From positions 2,542,001-2,606,000 of the forward strand of contig OZ345358.1 in assembly GCA_977006965.1 (NCBI GenBank): a stretch of 64,000 nucleotides of DNA. Reading direction: 5' to 3'. Numbering within the stretch: position 1 is the first letter of the stretch; every line of letters begins with the position of its first letter. Shown here in pieces: positions 33,021-43,862 of this stretch. Origin of the DNA: Phymatolithon calcareum (Eukaryota; Rhodophyta; Florideophyceae; Hapalidiales). The translations under genes were made by a program, and so were the position numbers. The notes below the pieces were generated by a model. The model ran no database searches and was not told the DNA's origin. It worked only from the letters and a program-made list of their open reading frames with translations.

Positions 33021-33614
33021 AATGTGACGCAATGAACACACAATGACGCCTCGCTACCGGGGGTCGTCTACGACGAACAATACAGGAGTTCTGCAATTTA
33101 GATGGAATATCTGAGATCCTAAGTTTTTCCGCCCGCCCCTCTGGCGGTGCGTTTTCGTAAGCTACGCAAAGGTAGGTAGCAACTGAGGAAGCCTTGTCCA
33201 TATCTTCGGAAGTCTGTGGGGATTTTAAATAAACTTTGCTGCTAAACCCACACGCGATCACGTTGTGTACATACTGTGCAAGGCGTGTCGTGTGACACAT
33301 TCGCCTGGCGAACCCAACACACAAACTCAAGTTGCAACGAGACATAAGCTGTACAACCTCGAGAGCCATCCCTGCCAGGTGAACTCTATGTGCTACTACA
33401 CTCACGAGGACAATGCCATTACGCCCGGGAGTATAAGTAGCAAGCTAGACACATCAGTAAAGGCAAGAAGTATTAGTTCAACAGGTTACCGGCCTTTATG
33501 CCTAATCACTGACCAACACGGAAACATCTGCCACACACGCCTCCGGGCGACCCTAGCGGCACCCCACCAAGCCCGCACCCAACTACAAGGAGAGCACCAG
33601 CTCTGGAAGTGACG
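33021..33614 (+). mobile_element. 594-bp insertion: R3 tail plus extra sequence, 13-bp target-site duplication
   Basis: ATCCACGTCTTGA occurs at 33008-33020 and 33615-33627; the left inverted arm (around 6612) has the single, empty site. The first 220 bp are the R3 3' end (GGGGATTTTAAATAAACTTT). The next 370 bp are not R3 and contain an open frame (33265-33612, no early ATG) with SNMCYYTHEDN-like sequence, ending 2 bp before the duplication. This may be a 3' transduction. Confidence 0.7.
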
Positions 33615-33894
33615 ATCCACGTCTTGATCGCACGCGTTACATAACGGCGGAATGGCAACCATTACGATGCTCACGGAGAGCAAAGAACTCTTCGTGCGCC
33701 ATGGCAATACTGTCTGGACTGTCAGAAAAAGATTCATTCTCCGGCATGGAACGCTGATCGACCTGCGCACCAGAAGCCAGCGCGGCAGGATGTCTTGTAC
33801 AACTTCGTCGTGCGGCCAGCCTGCATCACGCCAAAGGTGGCGATGCAGTTCATCTCAATCATGCGGAGACCTCTGGGCCAGAGGATTGCAGTTG

Positions 33895-34578
33895 GTGGTA
33901 CCGTCAATACTACCAACGCCGGCGGTATGGTGACTCACCATATCGCCGGCGATGGTATTATTGACGGTATCACCAACTGCAATTGGAGACGCCGCAATAA
34001 GCATGCCTGGAGCAAATGCACGCTGCACTCGGATGACGGCATCATTGCCGCGAGAAGCCGACCTGCATCGAGCAGACTGACGAAGAATATTCGAAACTCG
34101 GGCACCGATGGTCACCGGTGCGACTCCATTGGCAGCATTTCCCGCCTGGCGAACCTGGTTCAGCTGCAGAAGCGCAGCCTGAGCAGCAGCGTTCAGAAAA
34201 ACTGCGATGGGGGTGAATCCTTGCCACATTTTTCTGCCACCCGCATTGCCTACAGAATCTGCTTGGACCGTAATCTTCTTCGGAGACGGCAGCCTTGCGA
34301 ATCTCTCCAGCGTTGTTCTGTTCCGTAGTCATAAAGAGCTTCTGGTGATACTGTTTATGATTACGGAACAGAAGAAACCTGGTCGGGGACAGATACGCAA
34401 GGCTGCCGTGTCCGAAGAACATCACGTGCCCTTCAGCTCATTCTGTTTCGTACCGCCGGGAAGGGGCTATCTGGCGGCAGGACACAGAATTAGCTGAAGG
34501 CCAGCAGGGGTGGTTGGGCACTTGCGCCCAACACCAGGGTGTCATGATGACACCCTGGTGTGGGCACAAGTGCCCAAC
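33895..34578. repeat. cluster of four large palindromes, copy 2
   Basis: P4 is 33895-33983 (arms ATTGCAGTTGGTGGTACCG and complement, centre GGTGACTCACC), P3 is 34268-34426, P2 is 34429-34500 and P1 is 34513-34578 (arms GTTGGGCACTTG to CCAGGGTGTCAT). The stems are retained relative to copy 1 although many bases changed. Plus-strand frame 33795-34328 and minus-strand frame 34229-33855 correspond to 6590-6042 and 6108-6368 in copy 1. Confidence 0.75.
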
Positions 34579-35404
34579 TACCGCAGCTGTCATCGGGAGC
34601 TAGGCACCGTGGCGAGGGACGTTTGTTGAAGGGTGCAATGAACGGTTAGGGTAGGATGGAACAGATCGGCGACAGGGCGCGGGTGAGACGCATGGGCGTT
34701 GAGAGACACCAGTGGCAGATTGAGTTGCGATGAAGGGGTGTCAGGGAAGAGGGTGGCGGAAAGAGCGAGGAGATGGAGCAGTGGAGTGCATCGAGCGTGG
34801 AAACTACAAAGACACCTGCGATGCGTTGGCGCTGCGGGGTGTGTTAATCCATGTCTTGTTCCGCTCGTCATAAGCACAGTGAAGCTCAAGAATCTAATTG
34901 TGATCTAATCAAGAGCGCAATGCTTCCTAAGTACCATGCCCGTGTGCTTTATTTCACATTTTGCGTTCTAGATACCGTTTCGTGCGGATTTGAGCAGTTT
35001 GAGATAGCCTTGCCAGATGTTCGTATTGTCACTCTTTTTAAAACAGACAAGAAACCGCCTAGCAGCCTCATTTTCTCACATCATCGTCGTAATATAGTCT
35101 TCCCCTCTGTTGACTCAGTTTCAAGAAATCTGTACCTCCAGAGATCAACAAATTGGTTTAAGTTCACGAAGCGAAAAAATTGCGAAATGATTTGTCGCTA
35201 TTGAGTCGCCAAATAAGGCGAGTCATTCAAGAAAACTAAGGTGTCCTAGGTCGCAAGCGCTGTGTGCTTCATGGACATAGTCGGCATAACTGTGCAATCG
35301 AAGAACAAGGGCACTTGGACAGCCACTGATGGGTTTTCAAGTTTTCGAAGGACTCACATGTTTCAATTCTGGTACAGCATCCACCCACCTTCTGCGACTC
35401 AAGC

Positions 35405-35967
35405 GAACCAGTTTGAAAATGAAGGGAGCCTCCCAAACGTAATACTCTTCAGAGTCTTTTCCCGAAAGCGTTCATCTAGACTAATCTGCGGCTCTGTCGC
35501 CGAAATTACAAGGACCGGTTTAGGGTACTCTCGGTAAATGTCACCTGCCAATACCACAATATGCGCTCAGAACTGCACCCTACCACATAGATTGACCCGC
35601 CTGAAGTCAATATCCGAAACATTTGGCTGGTCACCGTGTTCAGCGAAGGTCTTCTATGGGATATGTAATGTTTTATTTTTTAAAATAAAACATTGCCCTG
35701 TTATCAGAGAGGTAAGCATGACCTCAGCTACAACACCTCATAAATGATTCGCATGCAGCCATTTCTTCAAATTTGAAGAAAAGCTTATATGCGAAAGCTA
35801 TACTCTTATCTATAAAGGAAGACTTCTAAACAGGACCCTTTTGAGAAATTCGATCAATACTTTTGAAATGGTAAAATGCTTCTGAGTTCACGGAATCATC
35901 TGAGTTCAAGATGTTCAATATATGCTATAGGGGATTACATTGAAACAAAGTATGCATTCGGTCGGTA
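35405..35967. other. intergenic, no gene recognised
   Basis: Holds a 28-bp hairpin, AATGTTTTATTTT with its complement, at 35667-35694, and otherwise only short open frames. Confidence 0.4.
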
Positions 35968-35984
35968 CCCCCCCCCCCCCCCCC
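35968..35984. repeat. homopolymer of 17 C residues
   Basis: A run of 17 C lies exactly at the 5' junction of a truncated LINE A copy. Nothing else in the window has such a run. It could be non-templated addition at the junction or a sequencing/assembly uncertainty in length. Confidence 0.7.
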
Positions 35985-36426
35985 ATAAGCACATCACTTC
36001 TCGCAGACAAGTTCAGAGATACTGTACCAACCCTTATGAGCTACCTTGAGAAATACCTCGGCAGATATCAATTAACCAAAGAGAAGATTAATATCACGGA
36101 AAAAGCTCTAGACAAGCTACTCTTCTTCACTATCGTCTTTTATGACGACATGAAATAGACAAGGCGTCAATTGAGCTGCGACCCTGAGCCCCATTGGAAA
36201 TCTGACCAGCGGACCCCAAGCTCCTCCCTCCGCCCCCGGGAGAGGCTGCCCTCGGACTCAAATTGAGGCTTTGGGAGCTTTTAAAATAAATCAACATATA
36301 TCCGACCGGAAGAGGGTTTTTGCAGCTAGGACGACGACGTTAACCCAGATTACACGGATTTGAATAGATGATCGAAGCTACAAGAGATTAGCTGCTGAAA
36401 CCCATCTCCCTTCCAGTCTCATGAGT
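35985..36426 (+). mobile_element. LINE A, 5'-truncated copy with nested LINE B tail
   Basis: The coding end ADKFRDTVPTLMSYLEKYLG, RYQLTKEKINITEKALDKLL, FFTIVFYDDMK stops near 36158. The untranslated region is interrupted at 36240-36302 by a LINE B 3' end (GGCTTTGGGAGCTTTTAAAA, TAAATCAACATATA) and then resumes with GGGTTTTTGCAGCTAGG and CATCTCCCTTCCAGTCTC. It is cut at its 3' end by LINE C at 36427. Confidence 0.7.
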
Positions 36427-36545
36427 GCTTCTGAGGGATTGGATTGGATTTCTGTTTAATTGAAGCTCTCTTTGTCAATTATCATTGCACCTGAGAGATT
36501 TTTCTTTGCGCTACAATCCTTCGCTTACGTTCTCATTTAAGTAGG
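36427..36545 (-). mobile_element. LINE C, short 3' copy
   Basis: The minus strand ends GGAGCTTCAATTAAACAG, AAATCCAATCCAATCC, with TGTAGCGCAAAGAAAAATCT upstream, as in the other LINE C copies. It lacks coding sequence. Confidence 0.6.
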
Positions 36546-37029
36546 CGTTTAATAAGAAAATCGTTTTCTCCAATTCTTATAGCAAACCCTTTCAGGAGTG
36601 AATACACGTGAACAAAGGTTACGCATTCAACGATAGATAGCTTTTGTCTGCTGTGATTGATCTGATAGGAAAGACGACCCAATCTTGTTCAACGTGCTTT
36701 TATTTGACGAAAGTATTCCTGCTTCAGTTAAACATTCAGTTATTGCGTACATCGCGATGAAACTCAAGCCATGCTCATATAATATATAAGGAAGTACACG
36801 CTTTCCGTGCTCATGCGGTGGCAGAAGAAATCTAGAGCGCGGTATACCGGTCGTAGAAATTGTAATCCAGATTTCATGGCTGCAATGAACTAGCTGTAAA
36901 TTTGAAACTTTCTGGGCGTCAAAAGCTCCATCCTTCTTTCTTTCTTTTTTTGCATAAAATGCTAACTTAAGTTAGTGACTGGAGATGTCTTCAAACAGCC
37001 CCACATTGTTCTCGAATTTGAGTACGTCG
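36546..37029. other. intergenic, no gene recognised
   Basis: A/T-rich unique sequence with no open frame above 60 codons of interest and no repeat partner noticed. Confidence 0.4.
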
Positions 37030-38160
37030 AACGGTTTCTCATTTCAAATTTCCTCTGCCGTTCTGGTGCCAACTCTAACAATAGTCTGGCGTCTTGATAC
37101 AGTCTGTCCACTGTAGCGTAGGAGTAAATACTCAGCGGTCTCCTTGGTTCTCACTGAGCACTGCTCAGTGATCAGGCCTTGCATATACGGTTGTATTCAA
37201 CAGAACCATCGTGAAAACCTGCTAGCAGCGAGCAACGTTCTCCAGTAAGCTGATTAACGGTAGTTCAACGCGCCTGTGGCTTGTATTGAGCTCTGGGGTA
37301 GGAGCTATATTCTCCTTAGCTTTATAAAACTCCATCTATTATCCGATGAAACAGCAAGTACTATCTCTCAATTACTCTAGCGGAAGGGAACAAAGCAAAA
37401 AAGCTTTCAGATGGTACGTAGAACCCCAAGAAGCCTAGCGCGAATTTTTTAAGAATGTTGGGCCTTAAGAGTACAGTACACTAAAAATGTAGTTGCCACT
37501 TCCGCGATGCAGTTAATCTGACTGACGGGACTGTACTCAAACCCATGGCCTTACCTTGGATGCTGAGCATTTTCAAAGCGAATCTCAATGGCGAATTCTC
37601 AATCCTATCAGAAAGAATTCGTCACCTCTCCATCGCATTAATATCTCCACAATTGAAGTGCCGTTGTTGTCCCGAGTCCCTTTGAAAGTCGCGATATTGT
37701 TCAAGACTTCAAGGACGGTAAACGGTTTGATTTCTCGAGTCGACGAATCGTCGTTTGAGTCCGGAACGCTGTTTTTTAACGTAAAACTTATTAAACACCC
37801 TCCGAAACACTCTTGAGACTGTAATGGAGATGTGTTTCATTTGCAACTTACTCTTTAAAAAGACTCAAATCTAGCAATTCCAGATATAGCTCCATTGACG
37901 TGGCCCTAAATGCAAAAACGGTCCTTCTGGAAGGATAGGGGCCACCCTAGCAGCTCGGGTTTGCACCTCATTCGTTGATATTTTCGATTCCATGTTATCG
38001 TAGAAGGCTATCGCACAGCACGCTGGTGCTGTCTCGTTCGTGAGACGTGGAAGTAGACATTCAGATAGGACTGGAACAAGCTCCAAGAAGCTGAGATCGG
38101 GGCTCTAAGGGAAGGGCAAGATTCCTGGTTTGGTCACAGTACAATAAATGACAGTCGTTT
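37030..38160 (+). repeat. interspersed repeat R1, divergent copy
   Basis: Shares AAGAATGTTGGGCCTTAAGA, GAATCTCAATGGCGAATTCTC and CACCTCTCCATCGCATTA with the copies at 20790 and 42830, with many differences. No coding signal. Confidence 0.5.
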
Positions 38161-38889
38161 TCAAAATCCTAAAAAGATTCTCCCCGATTCACACGCATCC
38201 ATCATGGATATTGATTCACCCCGCTGTTAACTTTCGTCAACAGCGTCGTGACTGAGTACATGTCGGCACATAACTGTACATATTATGTACAGTGTGTCTA
38301 GACTGCAGAAGGCACCCTCAAGACCGCTCAGATGTGCTGCATTTCCTGTAGTATAGACACCCATTTGCACTCGAACGTTCTGCAGATCCAAAGCTCCGTC
38401 AAATGATGATGCGAAATTTTGGAACTGTCAAGTGACTGCGGCCTATATTGAAATTTGCCGTTAAAACGACGACAACTTGTCGCGAATTTTGTTGCTTGGA
38501 CCAGGTACCCCCTTTCAGTAAGCAATTTCGCTCACCAGCATCCTCGCTGTATGTGCGTAAGTGTACTCAAAACCTGATTAGGGTTACGAGAAATGGAATC
38601 TGTACAAGACCCGAAGGTCAAGACGCCCATGAAAAATCAACAGTGCCGCCAGGCTTAGTGATGACTTGAAGTATTGTACCATTTTTTGGTCACAGGAAAC
38701 AGATAGTATTCCCGACCGGGCTATTGGTACACGCCGAAGACTACTAGTCTAGTAGCATTTGCAACCTATTGGAAATGTATTGGAACGTGGTGCGTGCTCA
38801 TGCCTGTGAGAGACGTGCAGGTCTTCTGAGAGTGTCGGGCATAGATTCCACCCGGTAAGCTATACCGCAATGCTATCGGCAGTCGGAAA
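38161..38889. other. intergenic, no gene recognised
   Basis: No recognisable gene or repeat partner; only short frames such as 38448-38669. Confidence 0.35.
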
Positions 38890-39678
38890 TGACGAAGAGT
38901 ATTTTGAGAGACAGTGCAATAATGACCGATTATCACGAGTGAAACTAATATCGAACTCGGGTATTTCCTTGAAGAAGAGTGACTGTTTTTGATAGTAGAC
39001 TATATATCATAATGGATGCCAACCCTCTCTAAAGTCTCCATTTTGCACAGCTTTGAGGTGCAGGAACTATACAGTATACAAATTCTGACGTTGTCATTGG
39101 GACGTGGATCTGGTCTACAACAGCTTCTATAAGCAATGAATCAGGAATTCATCTCATGTCAACGACTCTTCCGGAAGAAAAAGAAGTGGTAGTTCTTATT
39201 TAAAAGTTAGTAACGAATCTGAGGACGCTTAGGGAAACTTTTCGAAGGCCGTACGGCCACGGACAGGGTCTTTCTAGTTCGAACGTTTGCATGGTCAGGT
39301 GCGATTTGATCTGGTGGAATCCCAAAACCTATTTCTGGCCCATAATTGGGTCTCCAGGGGGAAAAATATTCTTACTATACTGGGTCAAGCATAGTCGACG
39401 GGGAGTGGGCCGGATTTCTTCATATTTCAGCCGCAGCTTTGGACGCTTGAAACATGGCAAGGACTTCGTCAAGTGCTTTTTTTGTGTAGGCACGTTCTTC
39501 GGACACAAATCGTCGCTTGAGTTCGGTGACTGTCTGACAGTCAGCGTGACACGGTTGATGTCTCGTCGGTGAGACGTGGAAGTAGAAATTTCAATGTGGA
39601 CATATTATGGAATATGTTCTGATATGATTGGACCAAACCTCCGAGTACGGTATTTGTTCCAATCGCATTCGACGACTG
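38890..39678 (+). repeat. interspersed repeat R1 with R6 inserted
   Basis: 38930-39180 matches R1 (GACTGTTTTTGATAGTAGAC, CTGACGTTGTCATTGGGACG). 39190-39480 is an R6-type tail on the minus strand (AACTTTTAAATAAGAAC, CGTACGGCCACGGACAGGG). R1-like sequence resumes at 39505 (TCGTCGCTTGAGTTCGGTGA). Confidence 0.5.
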
Positions 39679-39681
39679 TCA

Positions 39682-39898
39682 GGGCCGATGAACGAATAGT
39701 TCCTAACCAAGAAAATGGGGAATTGAGAAAATGGGAACGCTAATATGTCCAATAGAATTCGTGCACTTGTGGAATTTGAACCTGAAGGAAGCAGATGAAG
39801 TAAAATTGCACAAATGTTGCTGTTCTATTGGACGTACTGGCGTTCCCAATTTCTCATTTTCCCATTTTCCCGGTTGAGAACTATTCGTTCATCGACCC
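39682..39898. mobile_element. PIF/Harbinger-like MITE
   Basis: 217 bp with long terminal inverted repeats: the left end GGGCCGATGAACGAATAGTT and the complement of the right end GGGTCGATGAACGAATAGTT stay similar for about 75 bp, through GAAAATGGG, TGGGAACGC and GTCCAATAGAA. TCA flanks both ends (39679-39681 and 39899-39901). A 3-bp TNA target duplication and GGG termini fit the PIF/Harbinger superfamily. There is no coding capacity, so it would depend on a transposase elsewhere. Confidence 0.75.
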
Positions 39899-40157
39899 TC
39901 AAGAACACTCAACTTACGCTTGAGCAGCTTCATTGTCATCATCAAGGCCCTGTTTTCTAGCTCCATGGATTAGTACCACCCAGTGACCGTACTGTGATGT
40001 TAATGAGTTCCTGAGGTTTCAGGTTGACTAATTTTATAACAAGATAAACCTTCCCTTTCGCAAAAAAACAGCACTAACCATGCTATTTTTGCAGGTGATC
40101 ACTGATCACTTCTCTCCAGCTGGTCAGCTACAATGGAAATTGATAATGAAGACTCTT

Positions 40158-40450
40158 GATGGATTAGATTTCTGTTTAATTGAAGCTGCCTTTGTCAATT
40201 ATCATTACACCTGAGAGACATTTCGTTTCGCTATAATCCTTCGCTTACGTTCTCATTTAAGTAGTTGATTTCGGACATTTTATTTGGACAGTATCAACTG
40301 CCATTTCTAGGATCTCTTTTTAAATATCGGAGAGTCGTTGGTTGGGCATTAAGTTTGAAATATCCTTGAAAGCTTCATCTAGTTTGGAATCTTCGTTTCT
40401 TGCTTGCTTTCCAGGAGTATAGGAAGCGGTGAAATAACCAATGCGTGCAA
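40158..40450 (-). mobile_element. LINE C copy
   Basis: Minus strand: RIGYFTASYTPGKQARNEDS, KLDEAFKDISNLMPNQRLSD, an in-frame stop, KEILEMAVDTV, then GGCAGCTTCAATTAAACAG. Coding similarity with 8726-9020 and 667-974 defines the family. The upstream minus-strand frame (40754-40479) may be a further part of the element, but there is no second copy in the window to test this. Confidence 0.65.
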
Positions 40451-40998
40451 AGAAGCCTGTGCTTTCCTTTTTTGAGGGTCAGAAATGTTCGTAGCTCGTT
40501 CTTGATGGGCTGAGAGGGGCACCGGCCCTCTCGTCCAGCGGCTTTAGAAGGGAGACATGCATCTCCTTCTTCTTTGCGTTTTTCTGCGTTCCTGCGCTTA
40601 CATTTGTCGCGACATCTAGGTTGCGCGCAAATAGCTCTGTAGAGGTGCAGAAAAGTGCTTTGTGAAGCATATCGTTTGTCGCGTTTAATATTTCCAGTCT
40701 TGTTGTGCCCTTGAAGGCTCTTGATGAGCACTGGTTGCCGGGATAAAAATGCATTATTTTTTCACATCTTGTGTCATTATCGAACGTCGAGATGAACGGA
40801 CGTTTTCATGATGATTAGAAGATGGAACAGTTTAGCAGTAGTGGACCTACTGAGGAAAGGTAGTACAGTCTCTACGAGTGTAGGGTTACATAACTGACAA
40901 AGCTGACAGCTATACTGGACTCGTTTTTTTGCCGTGTAAACTCGATACAAGTCGCGCGACAGTGACACGAAATAGCTAGCTAAAGAGCTTTGCACCAT
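40451..40998. other. intergenic upstream of the C2H2 gene
   Basis: The minus-strand frames 40375-40754 and 40777-41091 have no recognisable domain. The right part is the presumed promoter of the gene at 41064. Confidence 0.4.
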
Positions 40999-41005
40999 TA
41001 TAAAA
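40999..41005 (+). promoter_or_regulatory. TATA element of the C2H2 gene
   Basis: TATAAAA lies 65 bp before the ATG at 41064, placing a start of transcription near 41030 by the usual 25-30 bp rule. Confidence 0.55.
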
Positions 41006-41063
41006 CCAAGGATCGGTAGCGAGCACACCAGCACCACAGCTCGTACTAGTGACGCCAAGAGAG

Positions 41064-41597
41064 ATGCCGGAAGAACGCAGCAGAGCAGCAATAAGTTTTC
41101 TTCTCAATTACGGAGAAGAAAAACGGAAACTTTCATACTGGGAAACCGTGTTGGGCAGAGGACGAAAATGTAATATATGCAGCAGGACGTTCGATCAGTT
41201 GTCTAATCTGAACAAGCATGTCAAGGTTATACACGAAAAATTAAGGCCATGGCCCTGCCAGAAAGCGGACTGCCCAAAAATGTTTGCACAGCGCTGTGCC
41301 GCTCGGAAGCACTTCAACTCGGTACACGCCGGGAAGAAACCCTTCCACTGCGTTGCCTGCGGAAAAAACTTTTCCGATAAGAGTAATTTAAAAAAACATG
41401 CACGACTCGTGCACCGCAAAGAAAGAAACCACGGATGTTCAATGTGCGAGAAGCGGTTTGGTGAGCGTCGGTCGCTCACGGACCACGTTGACTCGGTACA
41501 CATGAAACTCAAACCGCATTCTTGTGATTATGCCGGGTGCAATGCCAAATTTGGACAAAAGTCGCATCTGTCCACACACACGAAGAAGAAACATTGA
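41064..41597 (+). CDS. five-finger C2H2 zinc-finger protein
   Basis: 177 residues from the ATG at 41064 (MPEERSRAAISFLLNYGEEK); the same frame opens at a GTG 15 bp earlier. Five consecutive C2H2 fingers fill the protein after a 35-residue basic N-terminus: CNICSRTFDQLSNLNKH, CQKADCPKMFAQRCAARKH, CVACGKNFSDKSNLKKHARL, CSMCEKRFGERRSLTDHVDS and CDYAGCNAKFGQKSHLSTH. Fingers 2 and 5 have the wider C-X4-C spacing typical of TFIIIA-like proteins, and the linkers are longer than TGEKP. It is probably a sequence-specific DNA-binding or RNA-binding nuclear protein; the target is unknown. All metal ligands are present, so it looks intact. Its 3' end and trailer are repeated at 26597-26660. Confidence 0.85.
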   Translation: MPEERSRAAISFLLNYGEEKRKLSYWETVLGRGRKCNICSRTFDQLSNLNKHVKVIHEKLRPWPCQKADCPKMFAQRCAARKHFNSVHAGKKPFHCVACGKNFSDKSNLKKHARLVHRKERNHGCSMCEKRFGERRSLTDHVDSVHMKLKPHSCDYAGCNAKFGQKSHLSTHTKKKH

Positions 41598-42559
41598 TGT
41601 AGAGTAACATGTTCCTTGCCCGACTTTAATAAATGTCCATTTTACCAATTCCCAAATACGCACCAGGTGGATTCGTGCTAGAAAACATATACGTCGTCGC
41701 GGTAGTCCAAGTGCACCACTGGAAGACTTCGAACAAGAGAGATTCGATTGCCTTCTCCTCTCCCATCAAATCCCACTTTCGAAACTGAAGAGATTTCAGA
41801 AGGTGTGGAACCAGAGCTTTGCACTCAGAGGAGTAGAAATTCCAATCTAGGAGATATGAGAAACCTACATCTGGTCAGATATCGAAGATAGCGAGGAGAT
41901 GCCCCAGTTCTCAGAATTCAAGTATTGGAGGCTTTTTAACATCCCCGACACACATTTTTCTTGAATTGAACTGTGAATCCACTTCAGAAGCCTCAAAGGG
42001 GGTCTTGCACAATCATGCAATGTCCTTTCAGCAGCAATGTCCAGTTTTCCTTCGGCCCTGAAACACGTGCCGGTAAGGCAATCTTTGAAAACTACTCTAC
42101 AGTAAACTCAGAACTTTCCATCATCTGTTAATGAGGACCGCTAGCTCAACCCATGACCCGGCCTCCGAGCCTCAGCTTCCAGAGGAAGAACTTTTTCGAG
42201 AGCGACACAAAGACGGCAAATCAGACCACAAATGCCCGAGGACAAACGTCGAGCAAAATATGAAATGCGTCTCCTGCAAGCCCAAGGGCGCGACTAGGTT
42301 TACGAAAATGAATCTATGTCGACGCCCAAAGCTTTCCTACAAAGATCGACGCGAATCGAAATAAAAGCAACTGGAGGATGCTATGCTGGGAACCCACGGA
42401 TGACGCCGCGACGATCACGGGAAGAGAGTCAACTGAGGTTGCTCGCTTGGATAGATCACCAAGAGAAATTGATGAAAACAAGAAGTCGGCGTCCTTGTTG
42501 TTAGGTGTGTTCTTGGTTGTTCTTTTTTTGCGCTGCCCTCCCTTTCGGTTGGGAAGAAG
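41598..42559. other. downstream of C2H2 gene; no further gene recognised
   Basis: The trailer contains CCCGACTTTAATAAATGTCC. A 55-codon open stretch near 41690-41850 (SAPLEDFEQERFDCLLLSHQ) and a 77-codon frame at 42131-42364 have no recognised domain. Confidence 0.4.
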
Positions 42560-42720
42560 AAGAAGAACTGGGAGTATTTTTAAAAGTTACCAACGCATCT
42601 GAAGACGCTTGGCGAAACTTTGCGAATGCCGTACGACCACGGACAGGGTCTTTCTAGGTTGAACGTTTTGTATGGTCGGGTGTACTTTCGGTTGGGAGCA
42701 AATTCTAAGATGGATAAATG
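42560..42720 (-). mobile_element. R6 retroelement tail
   Basis: The minus strand ends AGATGCGTTGGTAACTTTTA followed by A-rich sequence. Copies: 39190-39370, 62615-62770 and a short one near 23075. The shared upstream block includes AAGACCCTGTCCGTGG. It is the 3' end of an otherwise unseen family. Confidence 0.55.
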
Positions 42721-42829
42721 TACTAATCTGCATTTCCTCGAGAGTTGATCTGTTTCGCCAACCTGTAATACGAGAGAGCAGCATGCTTGCAGAAGCTTTA
42801 CTTTAACAAGCACTATATTTGGATATCAT

Positions 42830-43140
42830 AGAAGAGAAGAAGCCTCGAAAACAGCATTCCTTGCACTACAGTAGCAGTAAATTTGAAACCGTATCTTCGC
42901 ACGTCGTCATTGGGATGTGTAGCTTGGCGACAGAAGCTTCTGAATCCATCTAATATACGATGAAAAGCAAGTAGTATCTCAAAACTATTCTGCCGGAGGG
43001 AGATCATCCAAAAGATGAAAGCTTTCAGGTGGTAAGTAGGCTAGCCAGAATATTTGTTAGACTGCTGGGCTTCAAGAGTACACTAAAAAGGAGTTGTGAC
43101 TTTCGCGATGCAATTCTTCTGACTGACTGGACAGTACTAC
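42830..43140 (+). repeat. interspersed repeat R1, partial
   Basis: Shares GTCATTGGGATGTG, AGCTTCTGAA and ATATTTGTTAGACTGCTGGGC with other R1 copies. Confidence 0.45.
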
Positions 43141-43862
43141 ACCGCAAAGATTGTCGTTTTATATCGAGCCGTATACAGAGGGAGCTCTGCCTGTTGGAGA
43201 TGTTTGAGTATCTTTCCCGCGATGGTGTAAATCGTTTTCACACATAATATACCGGATATTGCGCACAAGCGTAGAAACAGCACAGCCTTTCGGGTCGCGG
43301 GAAAATGTAAAGCGTGTCGTAAAAACGGAAAAGTAAACTGCATTGCAGAAAAAATATAGTTACGATAGTGCGTGTACATCGAACGGAAAGGAAGATGAGA
43401 AGTATATCTACGTCTAGATCGGCCACATACGCAGGAAAAATGATGACAGGAATATCGGGCGATGTTGCGCTGGCGCCTCCGCACGTAAGGATGGAAGAGA
43501 GTGTTCTCACCTCAAAAACGATACACTTGCTGAGCACGAATTCCACGTCATTGCGGGCTTCCCTCTTGCCGTGACGGAGGGCAAAAGGGTCGCACGCCAA
43601 AAAGTCGTTGCATTTCGAAAAGATTGCCAATGCCGCCTCGACCTGCAGAGCTGAAGAACTGCACCTCGGGCACCTCCGATAATCCGCATGCAATAGAGTG
43701 TATCTCCAGCTAACAAAACTTCAAAAAAGATTTAAAACAGTTTGTCACCTCCGCAGCGCAACACAGCATTCAAGCTCCCCATCGACAGAATTGAGCCGCA
43801 CAGGACCTGGAATTCGCACAGAAGCGGGCAGTAAGAATCAGGTAGCAGTGTCGTCACAACAG
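43141..43862. other. downstream flank of the cyclotransferase-like gene
   Basis: Overlapping minus-strand frames (43137-43484, 43238-43693) show no recognisable domain or start context, and I treat them as chance. Confidence 0.4.

Larger units (their letters stand above)
31798..35404 (-). repeat. inverted duplication, right arm
   Basis: The reverse complement of 4492-7836. It differs by a 594-bp insertion (33021-33614) and lacks about 344 bp found at 5042-5385 in the left arm. Order left to right: LINE reverse transcriptase (31820-32760), palindrome cluster (33895-34578), 250-bp block (34590-34860), outer flank to 35404. Confidence 0.75.

Noticed and set aside
42131-42364. Short Cys-containing ORF suggested as zinc knuckle
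   Set aside because: Only two or three Cys with no family spacing; too weak to call.
43137-43693. Cys-rich minus-strand frames downstream of the cyclotransferase-like gene
   Set aside because: Overlapping in different phases with no supported start; likely chance.
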